A stretch of DNA of 64,000 nt from Solobacterium sp. Lineage in GTDB: Bacteria > Bacillota_I > Bacilli_A > Erysipelotrichales > Erysipelotrichaceae. This document shows positions 1 through 9,548 of the stretch, piece by piece. The notes under the pieces are model-generated. The model was not told the DNA's origin, did no database searches, and saw only the letters and a list, made by a program, of their open reading frames with translations. Both the position numbers and the translations under genes were made by a program. Every line of letters begins with the position of its first letter. The stretch's first letter is position 1. Where the stretch lies: positions 22,774 to 86,773 of the forward strand of contig JAKVKC010000007.1 of NCBI GenBank assembly GCA_022486705.1, in the 5' to 3' direction.

Positions 1-1
1 C

Positions 2-3000
2 GATGAAGAACAGGTAAAAGGGGAATACTTCCCATTGCTGAAAAAAGAAGAAAAGATCTTTAATGAAAAGAGAGAACTGGTACTCTCAACGATTGCCGGC
101 GGGATGATGGGCGGCTATATGAAACCAGACTTCCCTCTCTACTTCATCGACGAAAGAATGCTTGCATACTTAGGGTATCAGAGCGAAGAAGAATTCTCGG
201 CAGATATCGACGGTCTTATCAGCAATATCATTCATCCAGATGACAGAAAGATGGTGGATGATGAAGTAGATCGCCAGCTGGCTGTTTCGGATCATTACAC
301 GGTCGACTATCGAATGCGCAAAAAGGATCAAAGTTATATATGGGTCCATGATATCGGCAAAGTCACGAAATCCATTGATGATGAAGATGTCATTATTTCG
401 GTATGCTATGACATTACTGAGGATCATAATAAACAGATCCAGCTGGATAACCTGATCAATGCGATGCCGGGTGGCGTTGTGATCTATCGGATCAAAGGAA
501 ATGAATTTTCAATCCTCTATCAATCCAAAGGCGTCAGTGCACTCTCTGGCAGAACAGAAGCAGAATTCAGCAGTGTCATTGAGCAGGATAAAGCTGCCTC
601 TGTCTACAGTGAAGATGTGGATCGTGTGGAGGCGGCGATGAATAAAGCAGTTGTCAGCAACGAATCGGTGTCGCTCGACTATCGTATTCCGGTAATGACA
701 GGCGGCTATCGCTGGATCAATGCAAGCTTTCGCAAAGTCGGCGAAGAGAATGGATATGCTTTTGTCCATGCGGTCTATTCTGAAATGTCGCAGCTGCAGG
801 AACTGTTCCGAGAGATCACCGACAATGCGGAATTGGCAGTAGGCGTCAGTGACAATGAAACGCATGAGATCCTGTATGCCAATCAATATGCCCGCTCGAT
901 CTATCACAAAGAGGGCGTAGATTATACTGGAAAAAAATGCTACTCATTCCTAAGAGGATTCAAAGAACCATGCCGATTCTGCGATCAGCTCTATACGAAT
1001 GGAAAGGGTGCAGAGCAGAGAGATATCTATGATCCGGCATCAGACCGGTACTTCCTATCGCAGGGAAGACTGATCAATTGGGGCGGGCGCGAAGCACATG
1101 TTGTTTATCTGACCGATAATACAAACAATCATCGCTCACAGCAGAAAATGCAGGAGATGCTGAAGAATGTTACCTCCGGTATTTTAGTGTGCCATATCGA
1201 TTGGGAAGGAAAGATCCATAATACGGCTGTCAATGAGGGGCTCTGCCGTCTGTTTGAAAGAAGTGAAGAAGAACTGCTGGATCAGCTGTATCCAATCTCA
1301 TCTTATATTTATGCCGATGAAGATGTCATGAAGGTAGATGAACTGATCGAAGAAGCGACCAAGCACAAACATGCCCACAGCACCTTCCGGATCTCCGTAC
1401 CGGATGGCCGGATCAAATCGCTCGCGGTCGATGTGAATATTGTCAAAGATACCGAGAAGACAAAAACAGCATATATTACTTTCTCTGATATAACAGCACA
1501 GAAAGAACAGGCCCAGCAGCTGAAAGATGTCCTGAAGAATGTACCGGGAGGCGTCTGCCTGTATCATTGGGATGGAAAGAAACTGAATCCATTGGTGATC
1601 AGCGAACACTTTTCTTCTCTTTTAGGTGCCGATGCGAAGGAAAGAATAGGAAATACCGATGATCTGGATTTCGTGAATGTTCATCCGGATGACTTGGAAG
1701 GACTGAAGAAAGCAATATATCACACCATTGAAATGCATGAGGTCAATGAGTTTGCATACCGTACGTGGAATGCCGATAAGAAGCAGTATATCTGGCTGTC
1801 CTGCCAGGCCATTGCTTTGCCGCAGGCAGATGGCACAGCAATGGTATACGCAAGCTATGCCGATATCACGAATGAGAGAGAAACAGCACTGCAGCTGATT
1901 GCCAGTGAGACGGCTTTGGATATTGCGGCGAAAGAAGCAGGACTGTGGTATTGGAAGTATGAGCCGGACAATGATCGTGCCTTCTTTGGCGAAAGAACAA
2001 TGACAAGCCTTGGGCTGCCTCACGTACTGGAAAACTTCTCTGAAACTTGGCTGACCTATGGCATGATACTGCCGGCATACCATAGCGTGTATCTTAATGC
2101 ACTGGATAAAATTAAAAGAGGAGAACCGCAGGCTGTATTTGAAGCACAGATCATGGTCAATCATGAGATACATTGGGCAGAATTTCACTTCACCAATCTG
2201 CCGAAAGCAGAAGGACAGGATCGGATCGCTGTCTGTACTGGGCGCTCAATTGATTATGAAAAATCACTGGCTGCTAAGTATGAGCTGGAGAAACAGAAAC
2301 CGGTGTTAGGCGAGAAGAACCTTCTCTTCCATTGCATTTTTGATCTTGAGTCGGATCATACAGAGGAATATGGAAGTGCCTTCACAGATCTCTCTTTGAA
2401 AAAGAAATATCCGACCAGAGAAAAGATCGTCGATCATGCGGCCGAGCAGATCATCTCGGAAAAGGACAGAAAGAAATTTATTAAGATCAACAGTGCTGAA
2501 TATTTGAAGGAACAGCTTAAGACCGGGAATAATTCTTTCTCAATGAATTATCGCAGAAGACTGCCGGATGGACGGATCAGCTGGACAAAGAATATTCTTC
2601 ATCTTGTTGAAAATCCAGACACCAGAAAGCCGATTGCTTTTGAATACTGCTATGATATCGATGAGCAGAAGATGCTGGAAGAAGTCCTGTCCAATTCAGC
2701 AGGAAAAGACTATGAGTTCATCTGCAGTGTGAATTTCCAGACAGATCGAATGATCCCATACCACAGTCAGGATCCAAATGACCGCAGAGAAGCCAGTTCC
2801 TATCAGGCATCCATCGATGAGTATGCAAAGAGGATGGTACTTCCGGAAGAAAGGGAACAGTTCTATCTGAATGCTTCACCGGAAACGATCATGAAGGAAG
2901 CTTCACACGGAAATCCATATACGTATTCGATCAAGGTATCTCTTCCAGATGGGTCGATGGGGGTAAAAAGAGTACGTGCTCTGCCTTATGATGCAGAGAA

Positions 3001-4252
3001 TAAAATATATATTATGACAAGGACAGATGTAACAGATGTCCTGCGTACCGAGGACATACAGAACGGAAATCTGAAAGAAGCGCTGTCCATTGCACAGCAG
3101 GCAAATAATGCGAAGTCGAACTTCCTGTCTTCCATGTCCCATGATATGCGGACCCCGATGAATGCCATCATAGGAATGTGCAATCTGGCAATGGAAGATG
3201 AAAAGGATACGGCACAGATCCATGAGAGCTTAACGGCCATTCAATCCTCTTCCCAGCTGCTGCTGTCCTTGATCAACAACATTTTGGATATGAATCGGAT
3301 CGAAGCAGGCGTCATGGAACTGAACAATCAGAAATTCTCTATGAAAGAAGAATTGGAACGTTCCAAAAACACCTACGATGCATTGATCGAACAGAAACAT
3401 CAATCATTAGAACTGTCTGCAGATATCAAGCATGATCACTGCATGGGAGATGTCAGCCGCATTCACAGTGCATTGGACAATATACTGTCAAATGCGATCA
3501 AGTATACACCTGACGGAGGCAGGATCGTTTTCCGTATTTCAGAGGAGCCAACTGAGAATGACCAGATCGGCAGATTCATTTTTAAGATTTCCGATAATGG
3601 ATACGGCATGGATGAAGAGACACAGAAACATATGTATGAACCTCTGTATCGAGGAAAGTCACCTTCAACATCTAAAGTCGAAGGGACGGGATTGGGCCTT
3701 TCTATTGCCAAAGCAATCGTAGACCTCAAGGGAGGCACCATTGCCTGCTGCAGTGAAAAAGGAAAAGGCACCGAGTTCACCATTGAACTGCCGCTGGCAT
3801 ACGCTGATAATGAAGAGGGAGCGGTGAAGCCATCTGAAGAACAGCGATCTTTAAGCTCCTATGATCTTTCCAATATCCATATATTGGTATGCGAAGATCA
3901 TCCGCTGAACCAGAAAGTCATTCAGAAGGTATTGGAAAAAGCGAACGCCGAAGTTACTCTTGCGGATGATGGGAAGATCGGTTCCGATCTTTTCCTGAAC
4001 AGTCCGGCCGATGCATTCGATCTGATCCTGATGGATATCAGAATGCCGAATATGGATGGCTATGAAGCGACAAGGGTCATTCGTTCTTCTCAGCATCCTA
4101 GAGCCAAGACGATCCCAATCGTTGCCATGACGGCCAATGCGTATGCCGAAGATGTGAAGAAGAGCTTAGCGGCAGGAATGAATAAGCATCTGGCAAAGCC
4201 AATTGAACCAAAGACGGTCTATGAGACAATTCTGCAGTATGTTCACAAATAA
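2..4252 (+). CDS. Multi-PAS hybrid sensor histidine kinase/response regulator (5' end outside window)
   Basis: Signal-transducing kinase that should autophosphorylate and pass phosphate to its own receiver. The frame is open to the left edge, so the true start lies upstream; the first internal start-like codon is a TTG at 35, used for numbering here. About eight PAS-like sensor modules fill residues 40-1010, several ending in the PAC-type pattern with a terminal DIT. The HisKA H-box has SHDMRTP with phospho-acceptor His near 1036. The HATPase domain follows with N-box DNILSNAIKYTPDGG, G1 DNGYGMD and G2 GTGLGLSIAKA. A C-terminal receiver carries acidic ED after HILVC, phospho-acceptor Asp near 1334 in LILMDIRMP, and the conserved Lys in LAKP. 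No transmembrane segment is visible in the part present, so it may sense cytoplasmic ligands. There is no separate output domain. The nitroreductase gene begins 18 nt downstream. Confidence 0.93.
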   Translation, partial: DEEQVKGEYFPLLKKEEKIFNEKRELVLSTIAGGMMGGYMKPDFPLYFIDERMLAYLGYQSEEEFSADIDGLISNIIHPDDRKMVDDEVDRQLAVSDHYTVDYRMRKKDQSYIWVHDIGKVTKSIDDEDVIISVCYDITEDHNKQIQLDNLINAMPGGVVIYRIKGNEFSILYQSKGVSALSGRTEAEFSSVIEQDKAASVYSEDVDRVEAAMNKAVVSNESVSLDYRIPVMTGGYRWINASFRKVGEENGYAFVHAVYSEMSQLQELFREITDNAELAVGVSDNETHEILYANQYARSIYHKEGVDYTGKKCYSFLRGFKEPCRFCDQLYTNGKGAEQRDIYDPASDRYFLSQGRLINWGGREAHVVYLTDNTNNHRSQQKMQEMLKNVTSGILVCHIDWEGKIHNTAVNEGLCRLFERSEEELLDQLYPISSYIYADEDVMKVDELIEEATKHKHAHSTFRISVPDGRIKSLAVDVNIVKDTEKTKTAYITFSDITAQKEQAQQLKDVLKNVPGGVCLYHWDGKKLNPLVISEHFSSLLGADAKERIGNTDDLDFVNVHPDDLEGLKKAIYHTIEMHEVNEFAYRTWNADKKQYIWLSCQAIALPQADGTAMVYASYADITNERETALQLIASETALDIAAKEAGLWYWKYEPDNDRAFFGERTMTSLGLPHVLENFSETWLTYGMILPAYHSVYLNALDKIKRGEPQAVFEAQIMVNHEIHWAEFHFTNLPKAEGQDRIAVCTGRSIDYEKSLAAKYELEKQKPVLGEKNLLFHCIFDLESDHTEEYGSAFTDLSLKKKYPTREKIVDHAAEQIISEKDRKKFIKINSAEYLKEQLKTGNNSFSMNYRRRLPDGRISWTKNILHLVENPDTRKPIAFEYCYDIDEQKMLEEVLSNSAGKDYEFICSVNFQTDRMIPYHSQDPNDRREASSYQASIDEYAKRMVLPEEREQFYLNASPETIMKEASHGNPYTYSIKVSLPDGSMGVKRVRALPYDAENKIYIMTRTDVTDVLRTEDIQNGNLKEALSIAQQANNAKSNFLSSMSHDMRTPMNAIIGMCNLAMEDEKDTAQIHESLTAIQSSSQLLLSLINNILDMNRIEAGVMELNNQKFSMKEELERSKNTYDALIEQKHQSLELSADIKHDHCMGDVSRIHSALDNILSNAIKYTPDGGRIVFRISEEPTENDQIGRFIFKISDNGYGMDEETQKHMYEPLYRGKSPSTSKVEGTGLGLSIAKAIVDLKGGTIACCSEKGKGTEFTIELPLAYADNEEGAVKPSEEQRSLSSYDLSNIHILVCEDHPLNQKVIQKVLEKANAEVTLADDGKIGSDLFLNSPADAFDLILMDIRMPNMDGYEATRVIRSSQHPRAKTIPIVAMTANAYAEDVKKSLAAGMNKHLAKPIEPKTVYETILQYVHK

Positions 4253-4270
4253 AAAGAAGGAGATATGAAA

Positions 4271-4801
4271 ATGGATCAGATCTTAGAGAATATAGAGACA
4301 AGAAGAAGTATTCGAAAGTATACCGAAAAGAAGGTCAGAAAAGAAGATATAGATCAGATCATTGAAGCAGGGATCTATGCACCAAGCGGTATGGGAAGAC
4401 AGTCTTCGATCGTTATTGCGATAACGGATCCCGAGCTGCGCAATAAACTGTCAAAGATGAACGCAGAAGCAGGAAACATGCCGCAGGGCACGGATCCCTT
4501 CTATGGCGCACCGGCAGTATTGGTCGTGCTGGCAGATAAATCATGTCCTACATATATCTATGACGGCAGTCTGACGATGGGAAACATGATGCTGATGGCT
4601 CATGAGCTGGGATTGGGCAGTTGCTGGATCCATCGGGCAAAAGAAGAATTTGAAAGTGCAGAAGGAAAAGAGATTCTAAAAAAGCTGGGGATCCAGGGTG
4701 ACTATGAAGGCATAGGACATTGCATTCTTGGATATACCGATGGGGAAGAACCAGAGGCGAAAGAACGGAAACAGGGAAGGGTATTCACTGCATCCATATA
4801 A
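4271..4801 (+). CDS. Nitroreductase family FMN oxidoreductase
   Basis: Predicted cytoplasmic flavin oxidoreductase of the nitroreductase fold, about 176 residues, usual for the single-domain family. The N-terminal RRSIRKY pattern contacts the FMN phosphate, APSG follows at the usual spacing, and the GLGSCWI segment near two-thirds of the chain is typical. Substrate cannot be told. An ATG at 4265 lies only 2 nt from the AAGGAG site at 4257-4262, while the ATG at 4271 gives an 8-nt spacer, so 4271 is preferred. It may be co-transcribed with the hybrid kinase, and is followed by a strong hairpin terminator. Confidence 0.88.
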   Translation: MDQILENIETRRSIRKYTEKKVRKEDIDQIIEAGIYAPSGMGRQSSIVIAITDPELRNKLSKMNAEAGNMPQGTDPFYGAPAVLVVLADKSCPTYIYDGSLTMGNMMLMAHELGLGSCWIHRAKEEFESAEGKEILKKLGIQGDYEGIGHCILGYTDGEEPEAKERKQGRVFTASI

Positions 4802-4805
4802 AAAG

Positions 4806-4870
4806 AACAGCAGATCCATCTTCGACAAGGGCGTATCAGAATACGCTTGGAAGAGAAATCTGCTGTTTTT
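4806..4870 (+). terminator. Rho-independent terminator after the nitroreductase
   Basis: Outer stem AACAGCAGAT (4806-4815) pairs with ATCTGCTGTT (4858-4867), and a run of T follows. An inner arm GCGTAT/ATACGC and a TCTTC/GAAGA pairing make this a long compound hairpin. Confidence 0.85.
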
Positions 4871-5047
4871 ATATGCATCAGAAATCAAAAGAATTGTAAA
4901 ATTCTTGAATAAACGCCAGAAAAGATTTGAATAATTCGCAACAGATCATCTATATCAGGCTTAACAAAGGGGAATTAGAGATGTCTATGCAGTATGAATG
5001 AAAAATATATAAAAGGATGATGTAGATAAAACAGAGAATAGCATGCA

Positions 5048-5830
5048 TTACTGCTGATATTGGCTGAATATCTTAAGGCCTAATTCAAAGGCCAGATAAG
5101 CAATCTGTGTTTTTGTATCTACATTGGTAAAGTTATCAAGACTGCGCGAATTCCAGATTGTATGAGCCAATGTATCCCCAGCATAAAAGAAAGTAAATAG
5201 GTCTGTATGGCGGAAGTCGCATAATGCCTGCATGCCTGCACATTCCATCTCCACACAGATGGCACCCTGGTTTTTGCGGCGTTCCATCTTTTCAGCTGTT
5301 TCCCGATAAAAGGCATCGGTTGTCCAGGTCGTTCCCTCGGTACAGTCATAGCCATGTTCCTGCAGGACCTCTTTGAACTCGCTGATATATTTATGATTGA
5401 CGGGGATGCTGTCAGAGGCCGGTGCGTAATGATAGCTGGTCCCTTCATCGCGCAGTGCGTTTGTTGGAATAATGATCCCGCAGTCATCAATGGATTTCTT
5501 TAATACACCGCAGTTGCCAAAAAGGATCAGACATCTGCTGCCGTGATAGAGCAGTTCTTCATAGTCCCCTATGCAGTTTGGCTCGCCGACAGGCGAACGA
5601 TAGATAGCGAATCTCTTTTCTTTATAAAAGATCTCATAGACAGGATTCAGACCATTGGCACCCGAGATCGAAACAATTTCTTTATGAGGCAGGGATGCAA
5701 GCACACTGTTAAGCAATTCATCAGAAAAGCAGGAAATTGTGATGGCAGGAAAGTTCGATGCTTTTTCACCAATTGTCATTTCCGGTGTAATGATCTCGCG
5801 ATCGTTTTCATTGAATTCATCTAACAGCAT
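5048..5830 (-). CDS. Nucleoside phosphorylase (uridine/purine phosphorylase superfamily)
   Basis: Predicted phosphorolytic cleavage of a nucleoside to base plus ribose-1-phosphate in salvage. The 260-residue chain has PNP/UDP superfamily hallmarks: LFGNCGVL in the middle of the fold, the base-side loop DEGTSYHY, and the ribose-binding CVEMECAGM segment in the last third. The DEGTS-YHY arrangement resembles uridine-phosphorylase-like members more than 5'-methylthioadenosine nucleosidases, but specificity is not assignable. It lies 10 nt downstream of a deoxyribosyltransferase-like gene on the same strand, suggesting a two-gene nucleoside salvage operon. A second member of the superfamily, mtnN, lies 3 kb away. 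Confidence 0.85.
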   Translation of the reverse strand: MLLDEFNENDREIITPEMTIGEKASNFPAITISCFSDELLNSVLASLPHKEIVSISGANGLNPVYEIFYKEKRFAIYRSPVGEPNCIGDYEELLYHGSRCLILFGNCGVLKKSIDDCGIIIPTNALRDEGTSYHYAPASDSIPVNHKYISEFKEVLQEHGYDCTEGTTWTTDAFYRETAEKMERRKNQGAICVEMECAGMQALCDFRHTDLFTFFYAGDTLAHTIWNSRSLDNFTNVDTKTQIAYLAFELGLKIFSQYQQ

Positions 5831-5840
5831 ATCATTCTCC

Positions 5841-6254
5841 TTACTTTAGTATTGCAGATATCATCTGCCAAAGTTCTTCTTTTGTTTCATAGGATTGAAT
5901 ATGAAAGTAGGGGTCCCCTGTCAGCATTGCGCTTAATTCTACTTCAGAGTGCCGATAAAAGATATAGACAGGCTTCAGATTCTTTTCGGCATATGCCATT
6001 TCATAGCCGACGCCTAAAGATGGATGCGTGCATTCCGCAATGACAAGATCACATTCTCTTAACCATGCAGTATCTTTATCATAGATTGCCTGATCTTTCG
6101 AACGTCCATGTTCCATGGCACTATGATGAATGTCACCGACCTGTTCGGTCAGCACCTGATCCGTCTGATTGATCTTGGAAATGATCTCATGATAGAAGGC
6201 AGTATCGTTCTGTCCGCCGCGGATCGAGCCGGCAAAGTAGACTTTCTTGTTCAT
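5841..6254 (-). CDS. Nucleoside 2-deoxyribosyltransferase-like protein (Rcl/DNPH1-type)
   Basis: About 137 residues. The N-terminal KVYFAGSIRGG matches the loop of deoxyribosyltransferase/DNPH1 proteins. CDLVIAECTHPSLGVGYEMAYA contains the Asp/Glu cluster and the GxGxE element that holds the catalytic Glu. Family members either transfer deoxyribose between bases or hydrolyse deoxynucleoside 5'-monophosphates; the short length favours the hydrolase subgroup. The frame is open to 6296 but ATG 6254 has AAGGAG at good spacing, and an upstream start would overlap the divergent Nudix gene. It is upstream of, and probably co-transcribed with, the nucleoside phosphorylase, which fits nucleotide-pool cleaning. 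Confidence 0.82.
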   Translation of the reverse strand: MNKKVYFAGSIRGGQNDTAFYHEIISKINQTDQVLTEQVGDIHHSAMEHGRSKDQAIYDKDTAWLRECDLVIAECTHPSLGVGYEMAYAEKNLKPVYIFYRHSEVELSAMLTGDPYFHIQSYETKEELWQMISAILK

Positions 6255-6300
6255 AGAATTTCTCCTTTTCTGTAGTACTATTGTAGCAGAGGTCATGAAA
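6255..6300. promoter_or_regulatory. 46-bp divergent intergenic promoter region
   Basis: The deoxyribosyltransferase-like gene (minus) and the Nudix gene (plus) share only 46 bp. On the minus strand a TACAAT -10-like hexamer is present; on the plus strand TACTAT is present. The -35 elements are weak, and part of each promoter must lie inside the opposite coding sequence. The two start regions are therefore probably transcriptionally interlocked. Confidence 0.45.
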
Positions 6301-6849
6301 ATGGATGAACTGAAAGAAAAGACAGCTGCGAGCAGATATGTATATCATGGGAAGATCTTGAAATTAAGAGAAGATCAGGCACAGATGCCGGATGGAAAAA
6401 TCTATGACAGAGAAGTCGTGGAACATCCCGGCGGTGTCGGCATTGCCTTGGAAGATGAAGATGGAAAGTTCTTTTTTGTAACACAGTGGCGATATGCCCA
6501 GAAAACGGTCACTTTGGAATATCCTGCCGGCAAAAGAGAACCAGGAGAAGATGATCTGCATACAGCGCAGAGAGAGATCATTGAAGAGACGGGCTATGAA
6601 GGAACAGACTGGAAATACCTTGGCCTGATCTATCCGACACCTGCCTATGATACCGAGACTATTGGCATGTACTATGCGAAAAAAGGAAAGTTCATCGGAC
6701 AGAACTTAGATGAAGATGAAGCTATCAATCTATCCAAGTTATCTTTAGATGAAATCACCGATAAGATCGTCAAAGGCGAAGTTCATGACAGCAAGACCAT
6801 TGCGATGACTTTCTTAGTGAAAGAAAAGAAAGAGAAAGGAATTCTATAA
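6301..6849 (+). CDS. Nudix hydrolase, ADP-ribose pyrophosphatase type
   Basis: Predicted hydrolysis of ADP-ribose or related NDP-sugars. The Nudix box is complete: the Gly of AGKREPGE, then REIIEETGYE, matching GX5EX7REUXEEXGU, preceded by LEYPAGK as in the ADP-ribose pyrophosphatase subgroup. The chain is about 182 residues, normal for NudF-like enzymes. ATG 6295 sits 2 nt from the AGAGG site; ATG 6301 has an 8-nt spacer and is preferred. The stop codon overlaps the start of the S9 peptidase gene, so the two are co-translated. The context, with nucleoside phosphorylase and mtnN nearby, suggests nucleotide housecleaning. Confidence 0.9.
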   Translation: MDELKEKTAASRYVYHGKILKLREDQAQMPDGKIYDREVVEHPGGVGIALEDEDGKFFFVTQWRYAQKTVTLEYPAGKREPGEDDLHTAQREIIEETGYEGTDWKYLGLIYPTPAYDTETIGMYYAKKGKFIGQNLDEDEAINLSKLSLDEITDKIVKGEVHDSKTIAMTFLVKEKKEKGIL

Positions 6850-8816
6850 TGAAAAAAATCGAGATTAAAGATCTATTGAAATACCAGTTTCCAGAGAACC
6901 TGCAGTATAACGAAAAGGGAGATCTCTTAGCTTTTCAGGTCGCATACAGCGATGAGAAGAAGAACAGCTATCGAAGAGATGTGCATCTGATCAAGAATGG
7001 CAGAGATATTCAGCTGACCAGTACACTGAATGCGTCCATCGTACTGTGGCTTGATGATGCACATATGATCCTAAGAAGAAATACCGAAGAGACACAGCCG
7101 GACACGACAGATCTATATATCATTGATGTCAATGGCGGCGAAGCACAGAAATGGATCACGCTTCCTTTCGGTATGAGCGAGATGAAGAAAGTATCCAGCA
7201 ATCGCATGATCGTTTCAGCTTCCATTGATTATAAAGATCCGGATGCGTATAAAGATACGGAAGAAGAGAAAAAGAAAAAAGCAGACGAGAAAAAGAAAGA
7301 TGCTGATTATCAGATCGTTGATGAAGTCCCGTATTGGATGAATGGCGCAGGGTTCATTGATCATCAGAGAATGGCATTGTTCGATGTAACGATCGAACCG
7401 CTTGCCATCAAGAGAATTACGCCGGCATCGTTTGATACAGACTCTTTCATTGTGGATGATACAAAAGTGTACTATACCGGCAATGCAAGAACACGGCGCA
7501 TGTCTTTATATAACAAACTGTATTCCTACGATACGGTGAAGAAAGAAAAGACATGCCTGTATGGAAAGAGCGATCGCAGTATCGGGAATCTTTACGTGAT
7601 GGATGGAAAGCTCTATTGCCAAGAGACTGACATGCAGGCATACGGTGTCAATGAAACAGGTACGCTCGCTGTCTTCCAGCATGGGACGTTCCAGGAGATA
7701 TGCAAACCAGAATACTCTTTATATAACAGCGCGGCTGGCGATACGCTGCTGGGCGGCGGAAAAGAAGCGGAAGTCATTGATCATCGAAGGATCACGATTG
7801 CTACGATCGAAGACCATAATGAAATTGTTTCCCTGGATGCAGACATGCATGCAGAAAAGATATACAGTGCACAGGGAATAGTCAGCTGTCTGGCATGCAA
7901 TGGAAAGAAGATCGCTTTTATCAAAGAAGACTGGGATCATTTAGGAGAAGTCTATGAGATCGATCTGAAGGGAAAGAATGAGAAGAAACTGACATGCCTG
8001 AATGATGAGAATATCAAGAGCAGATATATTGCCAGACCGAAGAAGATCAATTACACATCGCAGTCAGAAAAGCTCCATGGCTGGGTGCTGCTGCCGGAAG
8101 GATTCAATGCAAAGAAGAAATATCCAGCCGTCCTAGATGTCCATGGCGGACCAAGAGCAGTCTATACAGAAGCGTTCTTTCATGAGATGCAGGTATGGGC
8201 AGCGAAAGGATATGTCGTATTGTTCACCAACATCAGAGGATCAGATGGACGCGGTGATGAATTTGCGGATATCCGAGATCAGTATGGCAGCGTCGATTTC
8301 CAGGATCTCATGGATTTCACGGATGCCGTTCTGAAGAAGTATCCGAATATCGATCCAAAGAAGCTCTGTGAAACAGGCGGATCCTATGGCGGATTCATGA
8401 CCAACTGGATCATCGGACATACCGATCGTTTCTGTGCCGCCGCTTCGCAGAGAAGTATTGCCAACTGGGTATCTATGAGCTTTATTTCGGATATCGGCCT
8501 GTATTTCGGACCGGATCAATGCGGTGCTTCCGGCTTGTTCGGTGAAAAGAATACAAAGAAACTTTGGGAACATTCACCTTTAGCCTATGCGGATAAAGCG
8601 AAAACACCGACCCTGTTCATTCACAGTGATGAAGATCATCGCTGCCCATTGCCTGAAGGCATGCAGATGATGCAGGCATTGGCTGAACGCAATATTGAGA
8701 CACGCATGGTCATCTTCCATGGCGAGAATCACGAATTGAGCAGAAGCGGAAAACCTCTGCATCGGATCAAGCGCTTAGAAGAGATCACCAATTGGTTTGA
8801 TATACATACAAAGTGA
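6849..8816 (+). CDS. S9 family (prolyl oligopeptidase-type) serine peptidase
   Basis: Cytoplasmic peptidase of about 655 residues with an N-terminal beta-propeller-like half (to about residue 390) and a C-terminal alpha/beta-hydrolase half. The catalytic triad is visible: Ser512 in GGSYGGF, Asp596 in DEDHRCP, His628 in HGENHEL. DVHGGPRAVY before the nucleophile is the usual oxyanion segment. No signal peptide is present. A Lys/Glu-rich insertion lies near residues 135-155 of the propeller. It is closest in style to acylaminoacyl-peptidase/dipeptidyl-peptidase members of S9; the substrate is unknown. Its start overlaps the Nudix stop and mtnN starts 7 nt after its stop, so the three form one transcription unit. 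Confidence 0.92.
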   Translation: MKKIEIKDLLKYQFPENLQYNEKGDLLAFQVAYSDEKKNSYRRDVHLIKNGRDIQLTSTLNASIVLWLDDAHMILRRNTEETQPDTTDLYIIDVNGGEAQKWITLPFGMSEMKKVSSNRMIVSASIDYKDPDAYKDTEEEKKKKADEKKKDADYQIVDEVPYWMNGAGFIDHQRMALFDVTIEPLAIKRITPASFDTDSFIVDDTKVYYTGNARTRRMSLYNKLYSYDTVKKEKTCLYGKSDRSIGNLYVMDGKLYCQETDMQAYGVNETGTLAVFQHGTFQEICKPEYSLYNSAAGDTLLGGGKEAEVIDHRRITIATIEDHNEIVSLDADMHAEKIYSAQGIVSCLACNGKKIAFIKEDWDHLGEVYEIDLKGKNEKKLTCLNDENIKSRYIARPKKINYTSQSEKLHGWVLLPEGFNAKKKYPAVLDVHGGPRAVYTEAFFHEMQVWAAKGYVVLFTNIRGSDGRGDEFADIRDQYGSVDFQDLMDFTDAVLKKYPNIDPKKLCETGGSYGGFMTNWIIGHTDRFCAAASQRSIANWVSMSFISDIGLYFGPDQCGASGLFGEKNTKKLWEHSPLAYADKAKTPTLFIHSDEDHRCPLPEGMQMMQALAERNIETRMVIFHGENHELSRSGKPLHRIKRLEEITNWFDIHTK

Positions 8817-8823
8817 GGGGAAA

Positions 8824-9528
8824 ATGAAAATAGGAATAATCGGAGCCATGGATGTAGAAGTATCACATATCAAAGAAAGCATGATGATCAGCAAAGAAGT
8901 GAAGATTGCTGGTCAGGAATACTGTGAGGGAACGATCGGCGGAATGGATGCGGTCGTCGTAAAATGCGGCGTAGGAAAAGTCAGAGCTGCGATGAGCGTG
9001 CAGGTCTTATGCGATCTGTTCCGCGTTGATGCCATTATCAATACAGGTGTCGGCGGATCGCTGAACAATGATCTGAATATCGGTGATATCCTGGTATCTA
9101 AAGATGCTGTCTATCATGATGTGGATGCGACAAACTTTGGCTATGCATTGGGTGAAGTGCCCTCATCGGGATGCCTGTATTATAAGGCAGATAAAGAACT
9201 GATTGAAAAAGCATTGGCGGCAGTGAAGGCCGCGGCACCGGATGTCAAAGCTATGCCGGGACGGATTGCTTCGGGCGATGCTTTCATTCATACGAAAGAA
9301 AAGAAAGAGTGGATCCGCAAGAACTTCACTGCAGACTGCTGTGAAATGGAAGGCTGTGCAATTGCTCAGGCATCCTATCTGAACAATGTCCCCTTCGTTA
9401 TTATCAGAGCGATCTCTGATAAAGCAGATGAGAGCGTGGCAGAAAGCTATGATCTGTTTGAAAGCAAAGCAGCCGAGCACTGTGCAAAGATCACCGCATA
9501 TATGATCCAGAATATGAAAAAAAACTGA
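8824..9528 (+). CDS. mtnN: 5'-methylthioadenosine/S-adenosylhomocysteine nucleosidase
   Basis: Cleaves MTA and SAH to adenine plus the thioribose or ribosyl-homocysteine product, feeding methionine recycling and the LuxS branch. The 234-residue chain begins MKIGIIGAMDVEV, the standard N-terminus, with the catalytic Glu of this family expected at E12. The phosphate/ribose-side GVGG and the CEMEGCAIAQ motif are followed by the catalytic Asp in AISDKAD. The reading frame extends 27 nt further upstream, but the GAGGGG site at 8815-8820 points to ATG 8824. It is the last gene of the Nudix-S9-mtnN operon and its stop codon is inside the terminator stem. Confidence 0.96.
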   Translation: MKIGIIGAMDVEVSHIKESMMISKEVKIAGQEYCEGTIGGMDAVVVKCGVGKVRAAMSVQVLCDLFRVDAIINTGVGGSLNNDLNIGDILVSKDAVYHDVDATNFGYALGEVPSSGCLYYKADKELIEKALAAVKAAAPDVKAMPGRIASGDAFIHTKEKKEWIRKNFTADCCEMEGCAIAQASYLNNVPFVIIRAISDKADESVAESYDLFESKAAEHCAKITAYMIQNMKKN

Positions 9529-9548
9529 GGCATGTGCTTCAGTTTTTC
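9517..9548. terminator. Bidirectional terminator between mtnN and the DMT transporter
   Basis: AAAACTGA (9521-9528) pairs with TCAGTTTT (9539-9546), flanked by an A-run on one side and a T-run on the other. It can serve both convergent genes. Confidence 0.8.
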